Positions 12,863-23,880 of a stretch of DNA of 64,000 nucleotides are shown here, in pieces. Numbering within the stretch: the stretch's first letter is position 1; each line of letters opens with the position of its first letter. The notes under the pieces were generated by a model. The model had not been told where the DNA came from and searched no databases. It saw only the letters and a program-made list of their open reading frames with translations. The DNA is from Arachis hypogaea (taxonomy: Eukaryota; Streptophyta; Magnoliopsida; Fabales; Fabaceae), in contig NC_092040.1 in the NCBI RefSeq assembly GCF_003086295.3, positions 2,976,001-3,040,000 on the forward strand. Reading direction: 5' to 3'. A program made the position numbers and the translations under genes.

Positions 12863-13443
12863 TAGGGCTGGAAGTGAGTCAAGTCAATTCATAAGCCAAT
12901 TCGAGCTCGACTCATTAATAGCTCGATAAGCTGAACTCGTGAGTTGGTGAGTCGAGTTCGAGCTTGGAATTTAGCTTATAAATTAAATGAGTTGAGTTTA
13001 AACTTGAATAAGCTCATCTCATTAGCTCGTGAGTTAGCACAATTATATATATAGAATATATGTATTAATAATTTAATATATATATATATAATGGAAATAT
13101 ACAATTTTACATATATATTAATGTTTTTAATTATTTAAAATTTTATAGTCTTTTTTTATATATAATTTTGATGTAGGACATAAATAAAAAAATTATAATT
13201 GATAGATAGACACTATATAAAATTGATTTTTTAAATATTTTTTTAATATATATAAAAGTTATAATTTTTTGATATAGAATTATAGATTATATTCTTATTA
13301 TTTGAGCCAGCTCGTGAGCTTTCGCTGAGCCGAGTTTGAGTTTACGAAATAGGCTCGATTATTAACGAGTAAAGCCGTGAGCCAAGCTTAATTTTTGTGA
13401 GTCGAGCTTGAGTTTGATCTAGCTCGACTCACTTCCAGCTCTA
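12863..13443. mobile_element. hAT-type MITE (581 bp)
   Basis: Terminal inverted repeats are TAGGGCTGGAAGTGAGTC on the left and the complement of TAGAGCTGGAAGTGAGTC on the right (17 of 18 match). They are flanked by 8-bp duplications GGAGTAAC (12855-12862) and GGAGTAAT (13444-13451), 7 of 8 identical. Subterminal copies of AGCTCG/GAGTCGAGCTCG fill both ends and the centre is AT-rich. An 8-bp duplication with TAGGGCTG-type ends is characteristic of hAT elements. There is no transposase, so it is non-autonomous. Confidence 0.85.
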
Positions 13444-13451
13444 GGAGTAAT

Positions 13452-14388
13452 ATATGAAATTGGTCCCACATAGAAAAAAGCAAGGAAGAGTGATGAGTTT
13501 ATAAGATGAAAGACTTATACATTTACTACCTTATGGTTTTAGGATTTAGAATTTAGGATTTATGGTTTATGATTTTAGAGTTAGATATGTTGTCTTCTCA
13601 TCTTATGTTCAAGGTGAAGCATGTCTCATATCCTTTAAAATTTTTGAGTTGGATGTGGTATCTTCTCATCTTATACGGTGGTTGAAAACTCCCACAGTGA
13701 CCTAACAATACAAAATAACTTATAGGTACATTGCTAAAAATTAATTTATTTTATTTATACATTATTTCATTTCTAGTTTTAGTTTAGTTCTTTATATTTT
13801 CGTTTCAATTTCAAACTCTACTATTTATTTCTTCATTTTGTTCTCCGGTATTTAAGTTTTCTGCTTTTCAATTCTCAATTTTACTTCAAGTTTGTTTGAT
13901 CTTATTTCTATGTTTAATTTTTATCATTACTTGTTTATTTGTACTATTTTTTTCATTAATAATACAATATTTATATTCTTTTTATTGTGTCCGAAATTAT
14001 TTTCAACACTTAATCGATAAGTCTCAAATGGAATTTTCTTTTAAGTTGTAATAAAATTCTTGATACAGAATTGATGGACAGTTTGCATCAAGATAAAACA
14101 AAATGAAGGCAAACAACCAATTGAAGTTAAAGTTTGACACGAATAAATAATATTTTATTTCGTAATCTAGCAAGCTGAGCTATAGTACTATCATGGTACT
14201 ACTTTAACTAGTCCAGATCCAGCTACTGATATACAATCATTAAAATCAACCGAATTTGACTGAAACTAAAATTGACTAAAATATTCAACCAGGTTTGACT
14301 AAATTTTCAATTCTTCATTCACTACTAATCTTCAACTCATCAATCTATATATGATTGGTTCAACATTTAATGTTTCTATATTAAATAA

Positions 14389-14391
<3 letters not shown>
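13452..14391. other. AT-rich intergenic DNA with a short duplicated motif
   Basis: No gene is seen. The segment GAGTTAGATATGTTGTCTTC followed by TCATCTTAT (about 13577-13605) recurs as GAGTTGGATGTGGTATCTTC plus TCATCTTAT (about 13645-13673). The rest is unremarkable. Confidence 0.45.

Positions 14392-14468
<77 letters not shown>
14392..14468. repeat. (TA)n microsatellite, ~77 bp
   Basis: About 38 uninterrupted TA units, the longest microsatellite in the window and likely polymorphic. Confidence 0.95.
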
Positions 14469-14470
<2 letters not shown>

Positions 14471-14512
14471 TATTGTGCTAATATTCCTAATAAAAAATAG
14501 GATTTAATTAAT

Positions 14513-14634
14513 CAAGTCGAGTTAGTTGAGTGGTCAACTCATTCGTCTGTTTAAATAAATGTCAAAAAATTTACAATGAATTAATTCTTGACCTATCGAA
14601 TTAAGAAATATCAGGAACAACTAAAAAAAATAAA
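14513..14634 (+). mobile_element. tRNA-derived SINE, internally deleted
   Basis: The body starts CAAGTCGAGTTAGTTGAGTG (A-box-like pol III region) and ends in an A-rich tail. It is flanked by the 11-bp duplication ATTTAATTAAT (14502-14512 and 14635-14645). Its 3' part, TTCTTGACCTATCGAATTAA, parallels the complement of the minus-strand SINE at 17399-17566 (GTCTTTGATCTATCGGATTG), so they look like one family. The expected GGTTCGAATC B-box segment is missing, which suggests an internal deletion. Confidence 0.65.
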
Positions 14635-14645
14635 ATTTAATTAAT

Positions 14646-15519
14646 ATGTATTTTTAAAAAATAAGATAAAATTATTAATTATTTTTTAATTATAAAAGGG
14701 ATGTAAATTTAATTTTTTGATATATTTATTGTGTATGTATTAAAATAAAAAATTTAAAAATTTTTATTAATAATAATCTTGACATATTTATAATAGTTAA
14801 ATCCTAAAGACTATAGTATAAAATGAGTGCTACATAACTAAGAGTTGGAGTTTGGTCATATTAATGATTATTAACTCTCATTAATGCTATTGTCGAATTG
14901 TGTATGTCGAATTATTGAGCTGTAACCAACGCCAATGCAAATCTGTGATGAATATATTTATATTTTTATTTTTCCAATGGGCTAAAACAAAACCAGAACT
15001 AAAACCATGGATTGCTAGCTATTTGTAGCTATTGTTATGTTTCCAATCAGATAAATTCAAACTTCAAACTTTCCTCTTTTATTAAAAATTTGGCATTTTC
15101 CCAAATAATAAAAGGGTTTAGCTAAGGACAAATAATAAAGTTATAAATTATAAAAAATAATATAAAATTTAAATTCTTAATATATTTATTATATATTTAT
15201 TAAAATAAAATATTTATAATTTTCTATTACTAACAATCGTAACTACTTATATTTTTAAGGCACAATTTAGCTAAACCTATAATAATAAAAAGTAGAACTG
15301 AGTGTTTTTCTCTTATTTAGATCCTCACTAATTTCCTCATCTTACCAAATTGGACTCCAATACAGACACACGTAATTATTTCTATAAATATTTGGAATTT
15401 CATAATGGAATGTGGTCAAAGCTTTATTTTGACATTATATATGAGTTTAATTTTTATATACAATATTATAAAATATTTTATATAATTATTTAATTATATT
15501 TTTTTAGATGATCATTTAT
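14646..15519. other. AT-rich intergenic DNA
   Basis: No gene or bounded repeat is seen before the target duplication of the LTR element at 15520. Confidence 0.5.
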
Positions 15520-15524
15520 ATAAT

Positions 15525-15941
15525 TGTTAGGATTTGGTTGAATTAGTCCCACATTGCTTAGGATAGCAAATGGAGTGGGTGGCCTAGGCTATAAATATGA
15601 GGCTAAGTTCTCCATTTGTTTTTGCACCAGTCAGAAACACTTTAAGCTTGTATCTGATTTTTCTTTTCCTCTGTACTCTTTGATTAGAGAGTGTTGTGAG
15701 GTGTAGTTAGATATTTGCTTTGAAAGAGTGTGGGTGTACTGGGGTGCCGGTGAGAGAAAGAAGTCTATGTGTTGTAACAATTTTCACATAGTGATATTCT
15801 CTGGTTGTCATTTGACAACGGCCGTGGTTTTTTCTCCGGTAATTGGAGTTTCCACGTTAAATTCTTGTGTTGTGATTGTGTTTATTTTATTTCTCTGTCA
15901 AAGGTGTTTTCTCAAGGGGGAATTGTGTCTTATTCCCAACA
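15525..15941 (+). repeat. 5' LTR of miniature Copia element
   Basis: It begins TGTTAGGATTTGGTTG and carries a TATA box (TATAAATA at about 15591) that would drive transcription. It contains a palindrome-like TGTCATTTGACAACGG segment. The 93-residue open frame starting inside it (15728) is incidental. Confidence 0.93.
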
Positions 15942-15943
15942 AG

Positions 15944-15955
15944 TGGTATCAGAGC
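15944..15955 (+). other. Primer-binding site (initiator Met-tRNA)
   Basis: TGGTATCAGAGC, two bases after the 5' LTR, is the standard complement of the plant initiator Met-tRNA 3' end used by Copia-type elements. Confidence 0.9.
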
Positions 15956-16241
15956 TTCGGTTCGGTGGGATTTATTCTTAGTATGCTCTGTGGTTGCAGC
16001 CTAGTCTGACCTTCCACATCAGAAAAGAATTTTGTCCTGTGGCTTGAGGTTGATCTTTGGTTGCTGTTGTTGTTGCTGGAAGGCAGTGTGACTCTGTGAG
16101 AGTGCAGTTTGGAAAAGGTTCTGGCTAAGGAAAGACTTGGTATTTAAGTGTGTCCATTGTGACCCACCTCTCTTTCCTGGGGACCCTTCCTAGTGCACGG
16201 TCTACAGTTGAGTTATACTATTCCAGTATACGGTTGCAACA

Positions 16242-16406
16242 ATGTCAGGATATTCAAGTGCTGTGAAGCTTGAAATAGAAAATTTTGATGGAAGAATCAA
16301 TTTTGGCTTGTGGCAAATACAAGTCAAGGATGTGTTGATACAATCAGGTTTGCACAAGGCGTTGAAGGAGAAGATCTCTGGTTGCTCTCTCTATGAGAGA
16401 AGATGA
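16242..16406 (+). pseudogene. Truncated Copia gag start
   Basis: An ATG opens a 54-codon frame that includes KLEIENFDGRINFGLWQIQV and KDVLIQSGLHKALKEK, the N-terminal signature of Copia gag (UBN2/DUF4219-type). It stops at TGA. The rest of gag, including the zinc knuckle, and all of pol are absent. Confidence 0.8.
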
Positions 16407-16773
16407 TGTTCTCTAGAAGACAAGAAGTATCCTCATGGTATTACCGCACTGCCATGGATAAGGATGAGTTGTGGCAATCAGGTCCACAATTGCACACGGG
16501 CATTGGTTGGCGTTGAGATGCAAGGTGTGTGGCGGAGTTAGGTCGATGGCTGAAGAACTTCCAGGAAAAGCCAATTTGGAAGTTGCACCATGAATTTTCA
16601 GCAAGGTTTCGATCTGTACCAAGGCGAAATGCTTGGAGTGGTCTAATTCCAAGTGAGTATACTTTCATGGTGGAGTATGATAGTTCTCTGAACTATGATT
16701 GTCGGTATAGACAATGGCAGCAAAGAATTGTCGGTGTTGACAATGGAAGCTGAAGATGTGTGACTATTTCAAT

Positions 16774-16785
16774 CAAGGTGGAGAT
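16774..16785 (+). other. Polypurine tract
   Basis: The purine-rich AAGGTGGAGA just upstream of the 3' LTR is the usual plus-strand primer of plant Copia elements. Confidence 0.75.
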
Positions 16786-17202
16786 TGTTAGGATTTGGTT
16801 GAATTAGTCCCACATTGCTTAGGATAGCAAATGGAGTGGGTGGCCTAGGCTATAAATATGAGGCTAAGTTCTCCATTTGTTTTTGCACCAGTCAGAAACA
16901 CTTTAAGCTTGTATCTGATTTTTCTTTTCCTCTGTACTCTTTGATTAGAGAGTGTTGTGAGGTGTAGTTAGATATTTGCTTTGAAAGAGTGTGGGTGTAC
17001 TGGGGTGCCGGTGAGAGAAAGAAGTCTATGTGTTGTAACAATTTTCACATAGTGATATTCTCTGGTTGTCATTTGACAACGGCCGTGGTTTTTTCTCCGG
17101 TAATTGGAGTTTCCACGTTAAATTCTTGTGTTGTGATTGTGTCTATTTTATTTCTCTGTCAAAGGTGTTTTCTCAAGGGGGAATTGTGTCTTATTCCCAA
17201 CA
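16786..17202 (+). repeat. 3' LTR of miniature Copia element
   Basis: It is identical to the 5' LTR except for C instead of T at 17143. It ends CCAACA and is followed by the duplication ATAAT. Confidence 0.93.
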
Positions 17203-17398
17203 ATAATTAATATAAAAATAATTATTTTTATTAATATAATATTATAAATTGAATTTTTATATAAAATTATTTTATATATGATAATACATTAAAATTGAAT
17301 TTTATATATTTCGAGTAATTGATAATGAAGTAACTTTAAAATCAATTTATTTCTCCTTGCCCCTAAGTTATAGCAGATTGCAAAATATATAGTATTGA

Positions 17399-17566
17399 TT
17401 TTTTTTTTTTACGGTATCCTCCAATCCGATAGATCAAAGACTGATTTGTTGCGGATCTAAATTTCATTTGAGAGTCTGTCATTAGCCAATGAATTGCTGC
17501 ATGTATAAGGCGAAATTCAAACTTCCGACACTTGTTTATTTGACAACTCGATCAATCTAAATTGGT
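17399..17566 (-). mobile_element. tRNA-derived SINE (minus strand)
   Basis: A 13-bp duplication TATATAGTATTGA (17386-17398, 17567-17579) brackets a body whose plus-strand left end is a T-run, i.e. a 3' poly(A) on the minus strand. Read on the minus strand it opens with TTAGATTGATCGAGTTGTC (A-box region), then AGTGTCGGAAGTTTGAATTT, a decayed B box of the GGTTCGAATCC type. It ends TCGGATTGGAGGATACCGTA plus poly(A). It is the same apparent family as the copy at 14513-14634. Confidence 0.8.
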
Positions 17567-17579
17567 TATATAGTATTGA

Positions 17580-20394
17580 ATTTACTTTTAATTATGTGAC
17601 TAATTCCACCAGATTTCACTAAAACCCAATAAAGAGGATAAAACAAATAATTAAAAGTTTTTCTTAAATCTTAATAAGCTAGAGCCAAAAACACATTAAC
17701 TTGATCACTCATTGGGAATGCTTTCTAATTAGTCTTCAATCACAGCTAGCTGTTCTAGGATTACCTTGCGGTTAACGTTTTAATAAAGTGGGATATGATT
17801 GAATAATGAAAAAAAATAGTTTATATATTTTAAAAAATATTTAGTAACAAAAAAAATTAATAAAAAATAATTTGAATTTATTTTATTTAGTATTATAATA
17901 ATTAATAATTATTAAATAAACTAAATTATTTTAGCTGTTTTTTTTTTCTAATATTACCGATATTATTATTAGCTAGTATGACATTTAGGAATTATAGTTT
18001 GAAAATTATGGAGAGTTATAATTTGTCTTTTTATTTTAATGTATAATTTTAAATATAATACACATATAATTATAAATAGTCTCTAATATTATCCTGTTAT
18101 TATTTACTTTGACTTTTTGTTTCTAATAACTGGGGATGACAATTATATTCCCAATATGACATGCATTCTATAATTCTATTAATATATATAAGTTTGAATT
18201 ATTTATTAATACGCAAATTAAAGTGATAGAGCCACGTGCTTCCATTTAATTCGAGTACAAATTAGTACATTATTTGTACAATGCAGGTATAAACATACAT
18301 ATAACAAAATAATGTTAATTATTATGACAACACTGAATTGTTAGATCATAGTCTCATGCCACTTAATTAAGGGAAGCATCCACGTTATTACTGATATGGA
18401 ATGAAGGGTTTGCTATATACCAATTCTTTATTCAAATTAGTTAAGAATATGAAGCATTTAATTAGTCAAAGCCACTTGCATTTAATGCTTTGACACCAAT
18501 TATTAATTGAGAACGTCAACCAATCAATTAACAAGAACGATTATTATTTGTCTTTTATTAATCTTGCATGCACATACACTACACTTAACCTGAAATTTCT
18601 ACATACTATATAGTATTATAATATATTAAAATTTAAATATATGTGTCGCACTTGTTTGTTAAGAGTTGTCAACCACTAAAACACAATCAACGACTTATGG
18701 ATTAATTATTTAGATGCTGACTAGGATAGGGTTTTAGAATAAACCACTAGATTGCTCAACAAATAGATTGTAATAGAAAAAATGTGGGGTAATAATTTTT
18801 TAAAAAAATAAATCTAAGTTAAATTTTTAAAAAGTTGTCTTTTTTTTAAATGATGACAGAGATATATAGATTTTATGAAATTAATATATATATAAATTTT
18901 TATAAATACCCACACATAAAATAAAAAAAACGTATATATTGAGAAAAGAAGAGGATTAGAAGAAAAAAAAAAAAGAAAAAAATAGAGTACAAATTAGAAG
19001 AATATATAAGAAAAATGCAGTTTCAAGAGGAGAAAGAAAAAAATATTAATTTTATGTTATATATTTTATTTTTTGGGTTACTATTTAATTTAAACCTTTC
19101 AAATAGAGTATAAATTAGAATTGAACTTACTCACTTAAGTTTAAAGAATTTGCAATTTAAATTCAAATATTTTTTACAATATTAATGGTAAAAACTAAAA
19201 AGATAGAGCATATAAAATAGATAAATAATTAAGGTTCATATTATTAAATTAAAATATTTTTATTATATATTCTCACTTTTTCTCAGGTGCTGTACATTCT
19301 TAAAACCGATTAAAATAGTATTTTTAAAAATAAAAATAAAAATATGCACAAACTTTTTTATACGCATAGATTCTTCCACGTACATCACGCTACATAATTA
19401 GTAAACTAAGAACGCATGATAGGGGGATTTATTTCTTAATTATTTTATGAAGGATTAATTAATGAGTTTTGCTAAGCAATATTTTATTTTAGAGTACTAG
19501 TTAACCTACATTTCGGATTCGATGCATTGTTAACTTATTAAATAGTTTTTTAATAAACAATTTCTAAAACTACGTTGAAACCTTAATCAATATTCTTAAA
19601 ATATTGCTTGTTAAAACCTGCAGCTAATTAGTATAGCTACATTATATTTTTTACAGTGAAATTTGTAGTTACGTCACTAATTAAGGATGCTACTCATGCT
19701 AGCCAGCTCTAGAATATAGCCTAGGATCATGTGCATTTTTATTTATGTGTGTGTATGTTAATTTATTAATTATTAAGAGAAAAAATGTATTCATCATGTT
19801 AAAATATCTTTAAACATTTAAGTTAAATTTAATTAAATTGAATCAAATTCAACAAAATTATTCACAAATATGCGAGTGAAATCAATCACTTCTTTTTTTC
19901 ATGTAAAAAATAATATTAAAATTTCTTATTCATAACATTAATATTTTTTAATTTTGACACTAAAATATTTTAAAATTATGAATTTAATGCTGCAGTTTTT
20001 TTTCTTTTTTTTTGTTCGTACAATATTTTTATATTTTTATTTATAAAGTTATATTTTTTCAAAAAAATTTAGTGTTTATTGTAAAAAAAATAAATAAAAA
20101 ATTAAAAAAAGTTGCATCATTTTTTTAAATACTTTTTTTTATAATTTTTGTCTTTATTCTTCTCAAAAGATAAAATAATAAAAATTATAAGAGTGTGGAA
20201 TAAAAAAATTATGAAAACAAAAAGAAGGTGGTGGAGTTGTTTGAAAAAAATATAAAATTAAAAAATAACACCAAAATTTTTTAATCGTAACAAATAAATT
20301 TTTTATTTCTGATATTGAAATGTCTTAAATGTAACATATAAAATAAAATGCTACAATTTTTTTATTTTTTTGGAAGAAGAAGACGACGATAACA
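17580..20394. other. AT-rich intergenic DNA
   Basis: No gene or bounded element is recognised in this 2.8 kb. It holds short A/T tracts and small direct repeats only. Confidence 0.5.
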
Positions 20395-20600
20395 TTAAAA
20401 AATAATTATACAGAATGAAGAAGATGATGATAATGATAGAAAAGAAAGAAAAAAGAAAAAGAAAAGAAAAAAGGAAGTGAAAAGAGAGGAAATAATAATA
20501 ATGATGATGATCATAATGATGATGATAATAAAGGAAAAATTAAAAAAAAATAGGAGAAAGAAGAGATGGAAAAAGAAGAACATATGAAAGAAAAATAGGT
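20395..20600 (+). repeat. Purine-rich low-complexity tract
   Basis: The plus strand is nearly all A and G, with imperfect GAAGAAAAAG, ATAATAATG and GATGATGATAA repeats. The Phe/Ile-rich peptide on the minus strand is an artefact of this. Confidence 0.8.
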
Positions 20601-20933
20601 AAATTTGACTTAATTGAATTAGATTTAAAAAAAATTATTATCTAGTATTTCTGATAATATTATTGTGAAGATAATCACAAAATAAATTCAGTTTAATTAT
20701 AATGTAGTAAAGTTTAAATAGTTAATACTTAATACTTTTTGATTGGTTGGTTATAATTTGGTTATCGAGTAAAAATGTAAAATATCTCACTAAAATAAAT
20801 ATCAATCAATATACAGGTAGGATGTCTCAGTCTTTTTGGTATCATATTTGGTAACTATGTGGAATGCTAGCTTCTTTGATTTTTTTGTGTACATCTCTGA
20901 TTCTCACTTGAAGCTAGAAGATATCTAATACCA

Positions 20934-22036
20934 TGGACATTGACGGTGGAATATTCTTTGCACAATGATTCCGGAAGAAGTTAAACTTGATTTGATGCTC
21001 TTTGATCCTATTAAGTAGGCGGCAGATAAAACAGGTTGGTTTTGGACAAACTCAAATACTCTCACCCACTCGATTAAAAGCGAGTATAAATGGCTATTGA
21101 AAAAGAAATTTGGTTGGATGATAATGAAAATTGGCTTTGACTTTGGCGCTTGAGAATACGGGAGAAGACAGAAGATAAAGTATCTGCTCTGGCTTTGTCT
21201 CAACAACGGAGTTTCCACAGCTAGTTACCGGTTTCAAAGAGGTCTTGCTATTTCTGATTTTTGTCAGAGATGTTATCTTGCTCTAGAGGATATTAACCAT
21301 TGCTTTAGGACTTGCCAAAAAGCTCGTCAAATTTGGATTAGCTTAAATTTGGGAATGACCGCTGATGACTCTAGTTTGGATTTTGTGTCTTGGATTCGTT
21401 CTAAAAAAGAGTTTCTCTTTGCAGCGGCTTTTTGGTAGATTTGGAGGGATAGAAACAATGACATCTTCCATCAAGATGATCCATGGAGTAAGGAGAAAAT
21501 TGTTCACTTAGTTCAACATGCTACTCGAGATTTCTCTAAGGTTGTTACCAACCAAAACATATTATTCCTTCTTCTTTGCATTATAATTGGGAACCACCTC
21601 CAATGAATGTCTGTAAAGTGAACTGCGATGCAAGCGTTTTTTAAAATGAGCAATTAGCTGGTTTTGGATGTATTATTAGAGATAGCATGGGAATTTGGAT
21701 GAAATGTTGTTCTGCCAGTATACCTCTTTTTAGTGTTCTCTGTTGTGAGTTTTATGCTATTTGGAGAGGGCTTGTTATGGCTTGGGATTGCGAGTGCAAA
21801 GAGGTCATATGTTAAACTGATAATCTTGATGCGTTTCTTCTTGTTTCGCGAGGTACAACCAGCATGATTAGAAATGATTCTGATCTGTTTGACAAAATCA
21901 AAGAGATGCTTCAGCGCAATTAGACAGCTACTTTAGTGCTCATCCAGCGCACAACAAACAGAGCGGCTAATTTAATGGCTAAGACTGCTGCTTTTAAACA
22001 AGCAGGTATACCTAGAGTGGTTACTGTCCTCTAATA
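20934..22036 (+). pseudogene. L1-type LINE 3' remnant (zf-RVT + RNase H)
   Basis: Across frame changes and stops, translation gives a zinc-binding RT-linked domain: KYLLWLCLNNGVSTASYRFQ, then SDFCQRCYLALEDINHCFRT, then CQKARQIWISL, with the C-x2-C...H...C pattern of zf-RVT. It is followed by an RNase H-like segment (VNCDASVF, GFGCIIRDSMGIWMKC, CEFYAIWRGLVMAWDCECKE, NRAANLMAKTA). At least five in-frame stops (for example TAG at 21437-21439) and frameshifts mean it is dead. The RT and endonuclease parts are missing, as in 5'-truncated LINEs. A run of A near 22112 may be the tail. Confidence 0.85.
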
Positions 22037-23156
22037 ATTTATACATTATTATTAGAGAGGAGTGCTACTCTTTCTCTTAGATTCTTTTTCTTTATATTAT
22101 GTTCAGTCACAAAAAAACAAATATAAACCAAAGTCAGTTTATTTTAAATGTTTGACTTCTTACTAAGTAAAGAATTATATAATTTTTGTTAATTAAAGAA
22201 ATATTAAACTTTTGTTTATTATATTTTATATTAATTTTAGATTTTAAAAGGTAATTAACCTTGTTAATCAGGTTAGCCATATCTTGAATAACATTATAAA
22301 AAGTTAAAAACCTAAAATATACTAATTTATTATTTTAATTATCTCTAATAACAAATTATTTTCTAAAGAACTTTACACTCCTTAACATAATACATTATTA
22401 TCTGTCATAAAAGTCTTCTTATTCTATTTACACACAAGACATGCATGCAACATTATTCTCAGTATTTTTTCTTAATTATTTATGTGAAGACTTAGTCCCC
22501 TTATTATTGAATTTGCCTCTGATCTCTTATTTGAATTGAAAAACTGGTTGCTTTGACAGCCACCACGTGAGAAGAAATTAAATTAAACTTTGAATAATTT
22601 ATTTGTATTTATAACATTAGTGATTAATCCATTGGAGTTTACTCACCTTAATTGACAATTGGGTCTACTTGCTAGTTTGCTTTGACTTCGGTGATCATCA
22701 ACACCTGTCACCTAACATACAAAACATTTTTTTTTATAGAATATTTATTTAAGTAAGGTCAATGATATATTTTCTTGATTGGATACTTTTTGTGGGACCT
22801 GTACTAATAGGGTCTATACTGTCAATTGTCAACCAATAACAAAATTATACATTTGACAATTAGATAAAATTCATTTTTTTTTTTTGGACGTGGATAAAAT
22901 TCATTTGAGATGATCTATTCACAAAATTCTATGTAAGTGATTGGATTTTTTTTATTTTTTTTTTGGGTTTAACTATTGTGAAAATTAATTGCACATGAAT
23001 TTTCAATAAAGGGTATCATGAACCCTAATCACTATAAATAGATATTGAATATGGGCCTATGGGAATTTTCAAGACAATGCCTCACAGAGTGGCCCATGGA
23101 CCATGAAGGTAGCCTTGAATATTGGCCCACATAGGTGGATTCTTTCGACATTTTTC
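22037..23156. other. AT-rich intergenic DNA
   Basis: This includes the likely LINE 3' UTR up to about 22120. Nothing else identifiable follows before the SINE duplication at 23157. Confidence 0.5.
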
Positions 23157-23170
23157 AATGAGTCTCTTTT

Positions 23171-23360
23171 TTTTTTTGCAGCCGAGGCCTGGGTTAGATG
23201 ATCACTTTGTGTGCCTCCTATAGAGCTGCACCGGGTTCAAGTCCTCCCGAAGGAATATAGAACTATTTATGTGTACTTCCATGTAGTGTGTGTGAATGTA
23301 TAATACATGGGTGTATGGATGTAATGCCTAAGATTGGGGGTTGTCCAATCCATAAAAAAA
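23171..23360 (+). mobile_element. tRNA-derived SINE with perfect 14-bp duplication
   Basis: The duplication AATGAGTCTCTTTT lies at 23157-23170 and 23361-23374. The body carries an A-box-like GGGTTAGATGATC, about 40 bp later a consensus-like B box GGTTCAAGTCC (23234-23244), and ends ATCCATAAAAAAAA. The body sequence differs from the SINEs at 14513 and 17399, so a second family is present. Confidence 0.88.
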
Positions 23361-23374
23361 AATGAGTCTCTTTT

Positions 23375-23880
23375 GATAAAGGAGAGTTGCCTTGATTGAA
23401 TGTTTTGGTCAAAAGTGAGTTTATTTGATTGAGATCAAGGCTTCATTAAGACCAAAAAAAAAAGGTTTCATTTCTAATGTTTTGACTTTTGATTATAAAA
23501 CTTAATCACTATGATGATAGGCATATAACTATTAACTAATAAATTATAAGAAAATGTTAATAAAAATATTAGATTTTATATTAAAATAAAAAATATAAAT
23601 AATGAATAATTTTTTGAAATTTAAAATAAATAAAAAATAAAAAAATTGATAAACAACCATTTAAACAATAAGGTGACAATAAACTAAATAAAATAATGCA
23701 TATTTGAATTAAATAAATTAAATAATTGATATAATGAATTAATTCTAATTATTTGAGTCAATAAAATAAGTTAATGAAATAAAAAATATCTTATAAATAT
23801 ATCATGTAAAAATTATAACATTTTTAAAAATTATTAATTAAAATATATAAGACAAAAAATTAAAGTCTTTAAATGATTGC
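23375..23880. other. AT-rich intergenic DNA
   Basis: No gene or repeat is recognised. Confidence 0.5.

Larger units (their letters stand above)
15525..17202 (+). mobile_element. Miniature Copia-derived LTR retrotransposon (1,678 bp)
   Basis: Two 417-bp LTRs (15525-15941, 16786-17202) are flanked by the 5-bp duplication ATAAT (15520-15524, 17203-17207). The LTRs begin TGTTAGG and end CCAACA and differ by one base (T at 15882, C at 17143). A primer-binding site for initiator Met-tRNA follows the 5' LTR and a purine tract precedes the 3' LTR. The interior is only 844 bp: a 54-codon gag start, then unrelated-looking sequence, with no protease, integrase, RT or RNase H. It is a non-autonomous derivative dependent on a related Copia element for mobility, and inserted recently given the near-identical LTRs. 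Confidence 0.93.

Noticed and set aside
13459..13700. Possible LTR end (GGTCCCACAT motif)
   Set aside because: The motif occurs in many plant LTRs, but no partner copy, terminal dinucleotides or duplication were found here.
15728..16009. 93-residue frame, repeated at 16989
   Set aside because: It lies inside the LTRs of the miniature Copia element, which explains the duplication. Not a protein gene.
20395..20583. Phe/Ile-rich minus-strand peptide
   Set aside because: Translation of a purine-rich low-complexity tract.
23234..23244. tRNA gene suggested by the B box
   Set aside because: The flanking sequence does not fold into a cloverleaf and the target duplication plus A-tail identify a SINE.
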